Shown here one piece after another: positions 1-8,000 of a stretch of DNA of 64,000 nt. Location of the stretch: assembly GCF_036194065.1 (NCBI RefSeq), contig NZ_CP108095.1:4712001-4776000 (forward strand), given 5' to 3'. The DNA is from Streptomyces sp. NBC_00239 (GTDB lineage Bacteria > Actinomycetota > Actinomycetes > Streptomycetales > Streptomycetaceae). The notes under the pieces were generated by a model, which was not told the origin of the DNA, ran no database searches, and saw only the letters and a list, made by a program, of their open reading frames with translations. The translations under genes and the position numbers were made by a program. Each line of letters starts with the position of its first letter. The first letter of the stretch is position 1.

Positions 1-219
1 GCGGATGCCCTCCGGATCCTCTACCGGCTCACCGAGCTTCAGAAAGCGCTGTCTGCCGGGGACGCGTCGGCGCTCGACATCAAGCCTCTGCGAGGCCGTG
101 ACTCCCGTTGGCGCCTTCGAGTCGGCGACTACCGCATCGTCTACACCGTCGAGGACGGCCTTCTGGTCGTCTGGGTGCTGAGGGTCGCCCATCGTCGCGA
201 GGTCCACAGGACCTGCTGA
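1..219 (+). CDS. RelE/ParE-family toxin, 3' part
   Basis: The reading frame is open from the first base and ends with TGA at 217-219, so the 5' end lies outside the window. The 72 visible residues have the RelE/ParE core: a helix with LYRLTELQKAL, then DIKPLRGRDSRWRLRVGDYRIVY and a final strand ending in VLRVAHRREVHR. The GxxxRWRLRVGDYRIVY stretch and the closing HRREVHR are diagnostic of RelE-type mRNA interferases that cleave ribosome-bound mRNA. The antitoxin gene would be expected just upstream, outside the window, so whether it is a working pair cannot be judged. Family call firm, activity inferred. Confidence 0.85.
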   Translation, partial: ADALRILYRLTELQKALSAGDASALDIKPLRGRDSRWRLRVGDYRIVYTVEDGLLVVWVLRVAHRREVHRTC

Positions 220-222
220 CCG

Positions 223-591
223 TCAGCCGGAGACGGCGGCGGTGACGTGGGAGACGACCTTGTTGAACTCCTCGGTGGGGGAGAAGTCCAGGAATTCGGT
301 TTCGCCCACCGCTTCGGGGGCGTGGCCCGGGGCCCAGTAGAAGGCCTCGCCCGTCGCGTAGTCGGTGTCGCCGTCCTTGGTGTGCATCCGGACGGTGCCC
401 TTGGTGACGTAGCCCCAGTGCGGGCAGGGGCACAGGTCGTCGGTGAGGCCCTGGAAGGCCGGGGTCATGTCCGTGCCGTCCGCGAACCGCACGAAGGCGA
501 CGCTGAATCCGCCCCCGATCTCGGCGGTGCGCAGTTCGGCGCCTTCGGTCTGCATGGCCACGGGAGCCTGCTCCCGTGAGATGCCCGTCAT
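223..591 (-). CDS. Small cupin-domain protein
   Basis: This 122-residue protein has a single cupin-like core: PHWGYVTKGTVRMH forms the first cupin motif and ATGEAFYWAPGHAP the second. The start ATG at 591 is chosen because a GGAGG ribosome site lies 6 to 10 bases upstream; the longer open frame beyond it lacks such a site. No catalytic residues beyond the possible metal-binding His of the first motif can be assigned. It is convergent with the toxin gene, 3 bases apart. Small single cupins of this kind are stress or sensing proteins of unknown substrate in actinomycetes, so no specific function is claimed. Confidence 0.75.
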   Translation of the reverse strand: MTGISREQAPVAMQTEGAELRTAEIGGGFSVAFVRFADGTDMTPAFQGLTDDLCPCPHWGYVTKGTVRMHTKDGDTDYATGEAFYWAPGHAPEAVGETEFLDFSPTEEFNKVVSHVTAAVSG

Positions 592-937
592 GGCTTCCTC
601 CGCTGGTGTGCGGCCGTCCGCGAGGATCAGTTCCAGTTTCCCGCCGGAACCGGTGGGCCGCCCGCCGGGGCCGCGCCCCGCCCCCTCCCGCCGTCGCCGT
701 GCGTACGACCACCCCCGTGGGCCGTACCCCTGGGGGCACCCCGTACGGGCGGGAGGGAGGGAAGCGGGCCGGCCCGCGGCCGTCATCCTCGCGACCGGTG
801 CTGACGTCCGGCTGGCGCCCCGCTGACGTGGCCTTGCGCGGGTGGGCGGTATCCGGCCACCCCGCCCCGCCCGGTGATCCTTTTGCCCCGGACCGGACGC
901 ATGGGGTATCCATGGGGTGTTCTTTACGTTCTCTTTA
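592..937. other. Intergenic gap between divergent genes
   Basis: This 346-base gap separates the divergent cupin and lipoprotein genes. It is GC-rich with inverted runs such as GTACGACC/GGGCCGTACC, but no clear promoter hexamers, operator or RNA gene could be identified. Confidence 0.4.
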
Positions 938-1417
938 ATGGCGGTGCGGGTCGTGCGTGCGGTGTTCGGTCGGGGAACGGCCGCTCTGGTGGGTGTCGGC
1001 CTCGTGATGGCCGCCGTCGGCGGGTGCGGCGCGCAGAAGGCGCTGGAAGAGGAGACGAAGAAGCTCGAAGCCGAGGCCGACAGGATCGAGAAGGAGACGG
1101 ACCAGATGGTCAACGGCACCTTCGAGGTCGTCTACATCGTCACCGGCTCCGGCAAGGTCTCCGAGATCGGCTGGCTGGAGGGCTCCGGCGGCCAGACCTC
1201 GTCCAAGACGCTCAAGGACCAGACGGTCCCCTGGGAGAAGAAGCTCACGATGAAGGGCGTCACGTCGATCCCGTCGGTCAACGTGATCCTCGGCGAGAAG
1301 GGCGGCACCGCCGACTGCGTCATCCTCGTCAACGGCAAGGAGGCGAAGCGCGCGACCGCGAACGGTGCGTTCGGCATGGCGAGCTGCATCGCGGACCCGG
1401 GCATCGCCGTGAAGTAA
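938..1417 (+). CDS. MmpS-like lipoprotein
   Basis: A 159-residue protein with a lipoprotein signal peptide: a basic start (MAVRVVRAVFGRG), a hydrophobic stretch, then the lipobox VGGC with the lipidated Cys near residue 34. The mature part begins with a charged helix rich in E and K (QKALEEETKKLEAEADRIEK) and continues with a beta domain containing EVVYIVTGSGKVSEIGW and a closing CIADPG. This matches the MmpS-type fold known from mycobacterial MmpL accessory proteins, but no MmpL transporter is nearby, so a transport role is not supported here. The ATG at 938 fits the signal peptide better than an in-frame ATG at 917. No strong ribosome site is visible. Confidence 0.7.
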   Translation: MAVRVVRAVFGRGTAALVGVGLVMAAVGGCGAQKALEEETKKLEAEADRIEKETDQMVNGTFEVVYIVTGSGKVSEIGWLEGSGGQTSSKTLKDQTVPWEKKLTMKGVTSIPSVNVILGEKGGTADCVILVNGKEAKRATANGAFGMASCIADPGIAVK

Positions 1418-1467
1418 CGCCCGGCCCGGCGGGGCCTGTTCGGCTGCGTCCTTACGTACTTACGCGC

Positions 1468-1773
1468 TTACGCGGTGGCGTAGCCGAGGAAGGCGGTCCA
1501 GGCGGCGGAGGCGACCGCCAGCTCTGGCCCGTTCTGGACCTTGGAGTCACGGACGTGGACGGTCTCGCAGGCGCAGGTGGCGACCTCTACGCAGTCGTCG
1601 CCCTGGCTGCCGCTGTGGGACGACTTGTGCCAGGAGAGGGCGACCTCTACGCAGTTGTCGCCGTCGCCGCTGCTGTACGTGGACTTGTGCCAGGAGAGGG
1701 CCACCTCGACGCAGGCGTCTCCTTGGCTGCCGCTGTAACTGCTCTTGAACCAGCGCAACTCGACGTTGCTCAT
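1468..1773 (-). CDS. DUF397 protein with three tandem half-repeats
   Basis: The 101-residue protein holds three copies of the DUF397 opening unit (WFKSSYSGSQGDACVEVA, WHKSTYSSGDGDNCVEVA, WHKSSHSGSQGDDCVEVA) before a single C-terminal half (VHVRDSKVQNGPELAV...AWTAF). Most DUF397 proteins have one or two, as does the homologue at 49884-50132. DUF397 proteins are small partners of DUF5753 helix-turn-helix regulators (the BldB/WhiJ-type families of Streptomyces). Its start codon overlaps the stop of the regulator upstream by four bases, as in the intact triad, but that regulator is truncated here, so this gene may be orphaned. The repeat expansion probably arose by unequal recombination. Confidence 0.85.
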   Translation of the reverse strand: MSNVELRWFKSSYSGSQGDACVEVALSWHKSTYSSGDGDNCVEVALSWHKSSHSGSQGDDCVEVATCACETVHVRDSKVQNGPELAVASAAWTAFLGYATA

Positions 1774-2020
1774 AGCGTTCCTCGCATTCGCTCCAACAGG
1801 CCCCGGAACTCGGCCGGGTTGAGGGCCTGCGAGCGCAGTTTGGCATACCGCTGGTGCAGGATGCTGACGTCCTTGGCCTCCGAGATGAGCAGTCCCGACT
1901 GCTGGCCTTCGCTGTACCCCAGCCACTTGTTGTCTTCGGTTTCCAGGAGCCGGATGGGGCCGTCGAAGCCCGAGTGGTCTTCCTGCTTGAGCGGAATGAT
2001 CTGCAGATCGACGTTCGTTC
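1770..2020 (-). pseudogene. Truncated DUF5753 helix-turn-helix regulator (C-terminal fragment)
   Basis: Only the last ~80 codons of a DUF5753-type regulator remain, from NVDLQIIPLKQEDHSGFDG to the terminal RMRGTL. They align with the C-terminus of the intact regulator at 50129-50989 (NVEIQVMPMNIEDHAGMGG ...). The helix-turn-helix half and most of the ligand-binding half are missing, and sequence above about 2020 no longer resembles the family. The stop overlaps the DUF397 start by four bases exactly as in the intact locus. It is therefore the remnant of a once complete gene. Confidence 0.8.
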
Positions 2021-2094
2021 GACGATGAAGCTGAAGTCGATGGGTGGGGTGCGAGTCAGCAGCTTCTGCCTTCGAGCTGCGGATGGCGTTGCTG

Positions 2095-2321
2095 CCTGTC
2101 ACGCGGACACTGCGGGTCGAGGTGTCCGACGCCCGGGCGGACCGACGGCCCCGGCCGCGCTCCGAGGAGGCGCGGGCCGGGGCCGAGGGTGGGTACGGGC
2201 TGGTGCTCGTGGCGGAGTTCGCGCGGGCCTGGGGGTCGCCGAGCGGTGTGTCGGGAAGACCGTGTGGGCGGAGGTCGGGATGCCGGCCTATTGCTCCTTC
2301 GTCACTCCAGGGTTCCGCTGA
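2095..2321 (+). pseudogene. Truncated and frameshifted anti-sigma-factor-type ATPase
   Basis: The fragment reads LRVEVSDARADRRP, then GLVLVAEFARAWG and, after a one-base shift, VAERCVGKTVWAEVGMP. This matches the C-terminal half of the histidine-kinase-like ATPase at 51128-51544 (LRIEVTDTRGADLP, GLVIVEALAERWG, KTVWAEVSVP). The N-terminal half with the N-box is missing. The frame breaks in a run of five G at 2231-2235 where six would keep the frame. The 5' truncation makes this a pseudogene even if the missing G were a sequencing error. Confidence 0.75.
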
Positions 2322-3606
2322 AGAGCGCGGCCGTCGCGCACTTCGTCGGGTTCGGGCCGGACGGCGGGCGGCCGACCGTACGGCAGGTGACCGTGACCGT
2401 GATCTCCTGCTTGGCGCCGACCAGGATGGCCGAGGCCCAGTGGAAGTCCTGCTCGCGGAAGTTCTCCAGGGCGGGCGCGAGCAGCGGCTTGCCGGCGACC
2501 GAGAGGGTGACCGTACCGGTGTCGCCCTGCGGGTTCTCCAGGACGAGGTCGGTCAGGCGCAGGACCTTGTCCTCGGGGACCTTGTAGGTCGCGGAGTCCG
2601 TGCCGTTGGCGGAGGCGCTCGCCGTCAGGCGGTGCGAGAACAGGGCGGCCTGCGGCAGCGGCTGCGGGCCCTCGCCCGGCTTGACGGATACGCCCGGGGA
2701 CGGGCTCGGCTTGTCGTCGCCCGGTTTGCCGTCGGACCCGCCCGACGCGGCCTTCTTGGCGTCCTCGGCCGCCTTCTGCGCTTCGGCGGCCTTGGAGGCG
2801 GCGGTCTGCACGGGTCCCTTCACCGCTTCCTTGGCCGCGCTGCGCACGACCGGGCGCAGCAGCCCGAACCACAGGCCGGCCAGCACGGCGAGGAGGATCA
2901 GCAGCGCGACGAGGATCCTGATCAGCCCGGCCGAGATCACCGGGCGCTGGAGGAGCGAACCGTCGAGGGGGGCCGGCGGGACGTCCGGGGCGCCGTCGGG
3001 GCCGGGGGCCGGGGCAGCGGTGACCTGGAAGACGTGCGGGACGGCCATGCCCCGCCAGATCAGGCGCTTGGGCTTCACAGGGAGCTTGACGAAGGCGGCC
3101 CGGCCGGGTTCGACGACGGTCGCGGCGGCCGGGAACGTGAACGTGAGCAGCTCGCCCGCGTCCTTGCCCGAAAGGGCAACCGCCAGCGGGTAGTTGCCGC
3201 GGTTGTCGAGGGCGACCTGGAAGGCGGCCCCGGTGCGGCCCTGACCCATCCGGGGGGTCAGCTCGGCGGTGAAATCGGCGTACGGGCGGATGTGCAGGAC
3301 GCCTTCCGGGACGGTGGCGTGCTGCGGCTGCTCCTGCGGCAGCACCCGTACCCCGTACGTGAGTTCGCCCGGCGGGACGGTGGTGTCGCGCGGGGGTGTG
3401 ACCACCAGCTCCACCTGGCCCGCGGTATCCGGATAGAGGGACAGCGTCGCGGGTTCGACGGTGCTCCAGCGGGCGGCCGGGCCCAGCACCTCGAAGGCGT
3501 AGTGCTCCACGACGTTTCCGCTGTTGCGCAGCTCCAGCGGGATCCGGGCCTCTTCGCCCGGAAGCACGGAGGCAGGCGCGGCGTCGAGATGAGCGGAAGT
3601 GGTCAT
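2302..3606 (-). CDS. Bitopic membrane protein of the CIS locus (COG1470-like)
   Basis: The 434-residue protein begins with two Ig-like beta domains (about residues 5-95 and 105-200, with NSGNVVEHYAFEV and NRGNYPLAVAL strand signatures). One strongly hydrophobic helix follows at about 229-251, then an Ala/Lys-rich, probably helical linker and a Ser/Pro/Gly-rich stretch, then a C-terminal beta domain from about 340. There is no N-terminal signal peptide, so the N-terminus should be cytoplasmic and the C-terminus outside. Proteins of this type are often labelled hydrolytic, but no catalytic motif is visible. Streptomyces CIS particles are known to be held at the membrane by a bitopic protein (CisA); this gene is a good candidate for that role, by inference. 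Start ATG at 3606. Confidence 0.65.
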   Translation of the reverse strand: MTTSAHLDAAPASVLPGEEARIPLELRNSGNVVEHYAFEVLGPAARWSTVEPATLSLYPDTAGQVELVVTPPRDTTVPPGELTYGVRVLPQEQPQHATVPEGVLHIRPYADFTAELTPRMGQGRTGAAFQVALDNRGNYPLAVALSGKDAGELLTFTFPAAATVVEPGRAAFVKLPVKPKRLIWRGMAVPHVFQVTAAPAPGPDGAPDVPPAPLDGSLLQRPVISAGLIRILVALLILLAVLAGLWFGLLRPVVRSAAKEAVKGPVQTAASKAAEAQKAAEDAKKAASGGSDGKPGDDKPSPSPGVSVKPGEGPQPLPQAALFSHRLTASASANGTDSATYKVPEDKVLRLTDLVLENPQGDTGTVTLSVAGKPLLAPALENFREQDFHWASAILVGAKQEITVTVTCRTVGRPPSGPNPTKCATAALFSGTLE

Positions 3607-3778
3607 GAGGCGACGGTAGGGAGCCTGGTCGGAGGCCCGCCGCTCCCGTACGGACAGACCCGGGGGCACGCTGCGCTGCCCGTTGAGTCCATGTGGAGTG
3701 CCTGCTGACTGCCCGGGTGTTCACTGACACCGGTTGTGTGCGGAGAGGTGGGGCTCTCCGCCGGACAGGGGGTGTGCG

Positions 3779-4438
3779 ATGCGTTACCACGGTGAGAGCG
3801 GTGCGGAGCGGATTCCGGTGCGGCTGACCGCCCAGGACCCGATCTCGCAGGCGGGGCTGGCGGGGCAGCTGCGGAACTGCCCGGAACTCCAACTGCTGGG
3901 CGACGAGGAGGACTACGAGGGCAAGGGGCGGCCGCTGGTCGCGGTGGTGTCAGCAGACCGGGTCGGCGACACGGAACTCCAGACGTTGCGGAGGTACCAG
4001 CGGACCGGTGACATCCGGATCGTGCTGGTCGCCACCGAGATCGACGACGGCGGGCTGGTGGCGGCCGTCGAATGCGGGGTGGTGGGCGTGGTGCGGCGGG
4101 CCGAGGCGTCCGCTGCGCGGCTCGTGCAGGTCATCTCCGCGGCGGCGCGCGGCGAGGGCAGCGTGCCGGCGGACCTGCTGGGGCGGCTGCTGGACCAGGT
4201 GGGGCGCTTGCAGCGGCAGGTGCTGGATCCGCGGGGGCTGGCCTTCACGGGGCTCGCGCCGCGGGAGGTCGACGTGTTGCGGCTGGTCGCGGAGGGGAGC
4301 GACACGGCGGAGATCGCGCGGACGCTGTCGTTTTCCGAGCGCACGGTGAAGAACATCCTTCACGACGTGACGACGCGCTTGCAGCTGCGGAACCGGTCGC
4401 ACGCCGTGGCTTACGCGATGCGCCAGGGCTTCATCTGA
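3779..4438 (+). CDS. LuxR-type regulator with an atypical receiver-like domain
   Basis: A 219-residue regulator. The C-terminal ~65 residues form a LuxR/GerE helix-turn-helix (LAPREVDVLRLVAEG, then TAEIARTLSFSERTVKNIL and RNRSHAVAYAMRQGFI). The N-terminal ~125 residues resemble a response-regulator receiver in layout, but the stretch where the phosphorylated Asp of a normal receiver sits reads VAVVSADRVGD, and the acidic pair near the N-terminus is replaced by LTAQDPIS, so ordinary phosphorylation is doubtful. ATG at 3779 has AGGGGG about 8 bases upstream; a start at 3734 is less likely. It stands at the head of the CIS genes reading the same way and is divergent from the membrane protein, so it probably controls the cluster. 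Confidence 0.8.
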   Translation: MRYHGESGAERIPVRLTAQDPISQAGLAGQLRNCPELQLLGDEEDYEGKGRPLVAVVSADRVGDTELQTLRRYQRTGDIRIVLVATEIDDGGLVAAVECGVVGVVRRAEASAARLVQVISAAARGEGSVPADLLGRLLDQVGRLQRQVLDPRGLAFTGLAPREVDVLRLVAEGSDTAEIARTLSFSERTVKNILHDVTTRLQLRNRSHAVAYAMRQGFI

Positions 4439-4494
4439 CCCCCGCGCCGGTCAACGCCCGCGCCCGACCGGCGCCCGGCTGACCCCGCGCCCGC

Positions 4495-4600
4495 TTCAGC
4501 CCCTCCGGCGTTCGAGGGAGCGGGTCCGGGCGGAGCCCGGCAACCCCCGCGCAACTTCCAGCCCGGCGAGGCTGGAAGTTGCGCCCCGCGGCGCCGCCAC
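4495..4600. repeat. Dispersed palindromic repeat (family A), intergenic
   Basis: A diverged copy of the family A element: CCCTCCGGCGTTCGAGG, then GGGTCCGGGCGGAGCCCGG, then a short perfect inverted repeat AACTTCCAGCC / GGCTGGAAGTT. It lies directly after the regulator stop and could act as a transcript-ending hairpin. The rest of the gap to 5028 is GC-rich and repetitive; a frame reading into the next gene is open from 4756 but looks like an artefact of composition. Confidence 0.7.
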
Positions 4601-5028
4601 GGCTGGGGTTGTCGGAGGGCGGGGGTGCCCTATGGGGCATTGGGTGGTACCCGGGTGGCTGCCCTTGGTCCGGCTGTTCGCGGGACGCGCGAGGGAACAG
4701 GGTCTTCCTGAGGAGGGCTGTCCGGACGCCGTCGGCGCCACCCCGGTACGCGTAGGTGCGCGCCCGGTGGCGCGGGGGACCCGTCCGGCGGGGGAGCGTG
4801 CGAACAGTGCGACGGGTGCGCCGAATGCTGTGGGTCGTGGTGCGGGACGTGCCGGTGCCGCGCGTGGTGCGGGACGGGCGGGTGCCGCGCGTGGGGCAGG
4901 GCGTGCGGCTGCCGTACGCGGGGCAGGGTGTAGGGCCGTCCCGCGTGCGGCGGGGCGTACGGCCGCCTACCGGCACAAGGCCCGCCGCCGGCGTGCGCCC
5001 GGCCCGTGCGGCGGGGGCGGCAGGGGCG

Positions 5029-8000
5029 GTGCGGCGGGGGCTGGTCGCGGGGCTCGCGGTGGCGCTGGTGGCGGCCGTGCCCGCCGGGGGGCCCGTACGG
5101 GCGGACCAGGAGGACCGGGCCGGTACGGCCGCGCTCGCCGCGGTCGCGGCCCCCGCGCCGCTCGATCCGCCCGCGCCCGACCCCGGGCGGATCGCGTACA
5201 TCGGGGACGGCCCGCACCGGAGCGTGGTCACCGTGGCTGTCGGCGGGCCGCTGACCCCGCTGCTGCCCGTCGGCCGGGCGGGCAACGACTGTCAGGCGCG
5301 CGCCCGCGGCGACGACCTGGTGTGGGTCAGCGACCGCGACGGCACCGGCGAGGGGCTGTTCCGGCGCACCGGCGACGGACCGGTGACCCGCGTGCTGGCC
5401 CGTACGGGCTGGCGGATCGCGGACCCCGTGCTCTCCCCCGACCGCGAGTGGATCGCCTTCGTGTCGTGGGAGGGCGACGGCCCGGACCTCACCTCCGCCT
5501 CCGGCCGGCGCTGCGACGAGGAGTCGATCGGAGCCGGCACGGACGCGAAACCCGGGGTGTACGTGGTCCGCACGGACGGGACCGGGCTGCGCGAGGCCGT
5601 GCCGGACGCCGACTGGGCGGACTGGTCCCCGGACGGCGCCGAGCTGGTGTTCACGCGCGCCGGGCGGGCCTGGCGCACGACGGTCGCCGCCGGCGGCACC
5701 CCGCGCCCGGTCACCCCGGCCGGCGTCGACGCGTCCAAGCCCGTGTGGGAGCCGGCCGCGCCCGACGCGCCGCGTTCCAAGGACCGCATCGCGTACGTGA
5801 CCACCGTGGAGCGGGACACCGGCGACGGCACCGTCACCGACCAGGTGCTCGCGACCGTGCCCGCCGCGGCCGGCGGCGCCGTCGCGCCCGTCCCCCTCGC
5901 GCGCGGCGGCTACGAGGACGACCACCGACAGGTGGCGTGGGCGCCGGACGGCTCCCGGCTCCTGTTCCTGTCCGGCGAGCCGTACCTCGTCGACCCCGAG
6001 CCGCGGCCCTGCGGCCTGTGCCGGGGCGAGCCGGTCTTCGCCGACGACGACGTGCAGCTGTACGAGACGGAGGGGGTGAGCTGGTACACCGCGGCGGGAG
6101 GCGCCCCACAGATCCTGCTGTCCGGCACCGACCCGGAGGCCTTCAACATCGAGAGCTCGCGGTCGCAAGCCCCCCTGGACCGACTCCAACTCCGGGCCGC
6201 CCAGGGGGAGGAGAGCGTCCTGTCCGATCCCGCGTACGCGCCGGACGGGCGGCGGCTGGCCTTCGTGGCGACCACCGGGCCGGCCGACCTGCCGGCCACC
6301 GAGCGGATCCTGATCGGCGGCGACGGGCAGCTCGCGGCCGCCGTGCCGCTCCAGTACACCGGGATGGACCCGGGAGAGCACCACGGGCGGCCGGCGTGGT
6401 CGCCCGACGGCACGAAGCTCGCCTTCGCGCGGTGGGCCGCGCCCGATCCTGACCGGCCGCAGCCGGACGGGCAGATCGCCGTCGTCGACCTCGCGGCGGG
6501 GCCGGGGGCGGGGCGGCTGCTGTACACCGTGCCGGGGGTGGTGCCGCCTGGCGGGTCGGGGCGGTGTCTCACCGACGACCGGGACCCGGCGTGGTCGCCT
6601 GACGGGGCGCGGCTGGCGTTCTCGCGCTACTACACGTGTCTGCCGGGGCCCATCGATCCGGGGCTGAACGGGGTTGCACGGGGCTCCGCCCCGGACCCCG
6701 CGCCTCGAACGCCGGCGGGGGTCGATACTGCCCGGCGCCGGGCGTCGAACGCCGGCGAGGCCGAGGGTGCGGCCTTGGTCGCTGCTCAGGACCTTCGGGA
6801 TCGGCACATCTGGACGGCGCCGGCCGCTGCCTCCGGGGCGCAGACCGACCTATCGCAGAAGCAGTGCAACGGGCCCAACGACCCCTGCCGGGTCGTCGAC
6901 CTGCGGCCCGCGTACCGGCCCGGGGGGAACGAGATCGCGTACGTCCGCCAGACCACCACCTACGTGCCGCCGCGCATCAGCCGGGTGAACTCCGGTTACG
7001 ACGGGGCCCGGATGGTGCTCGCCGTGCGTGAGGACGGCTCCGGCTGCCGGTCCGTGATCCCCGCGGCGGCGACCTGCCCGCTGCGCGTCGGGGACTGGCC
7101 GGCCGGGCTGGACTTCGACCGGCCCGACAATCCGGCCTGGTCCCCGTCCGGCAACCGCCTCGCCGTCGACGTGCGCCAGGACTACGGCGACGGCGGCCAC
7201 GTCAACCGCCTGATGGTCCTCGACCCCGCCGGCACGGACACGGCGATCCTCCCCGGCAAGATCCGCAACAGCCAGTCGCAGCCCACCTGGCAGGCCAGCG
7301 CCGACCTGCGCCTGTACGTCACCACCGACGACTCGCCGCTGCTCCTCGGCGCCACCGCCCAGGTCGGGATCCTGCTGGAGAACTGGGGCATCGCCACTTC
7401 CCCCGGCGCCACCGTCCGCGTCCAGCTGCCGCCGGGGCTGACGCCGGTGGACCCGCTGCCCGCGGGCTGCGCCGCCGACCCCGCCCCCGGCGCGGAAGGC
7501 GTGCTGACCTGCACGGTCGGCCCGCTGGCGGCCGAGTCGAACATCGAGATCCCACTCGCCCTGAAGGGCGCGGCCCTCGGCGACCAGCCGGTGACCGCGA
7601 CCGCCACCGGCACCCTGCCCGACCACGTGCCCGGCGACAACGAGGCACGGCTCGTCATCACCGTCGTCGCCGCCGACCTCGCCGTCACCGCCACCGCCGT
7701 CCCGCCCGTCGTCCGGATCAACCAGCCCTCGACGGTCACCTTCACCGTGAAGAACACCGGGACCGCCGAAGCCGCCGGGGTGCTGCTGAAAGCGACCCTG
7801 CCGCCCGGGCTCACCGTCGTCACCGGCACGCCCTGCCCGGACACCGGCTGCCCGCTCGGCAGCCTCAAACCCGGCGAGAGCGGGACCGTCGTCCTCGGGC
7901 TCACCGCGCCCAACGCCTTCACCGGCACCATCGAGGGCACCGCCTCGACCGCCACCGTCGACCCCGACTCCGAGAACGACACGGCCCAGGTGGACCTCAC

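Noticed and set aside
4756..5028. N-terminal extension of the propeller protein
   Set aside because: Starting at 5029 gives a textbook signal peptide. The extension is Arg/Val/Gly-rich and would bury the signal; it is kept only as an alternative start.
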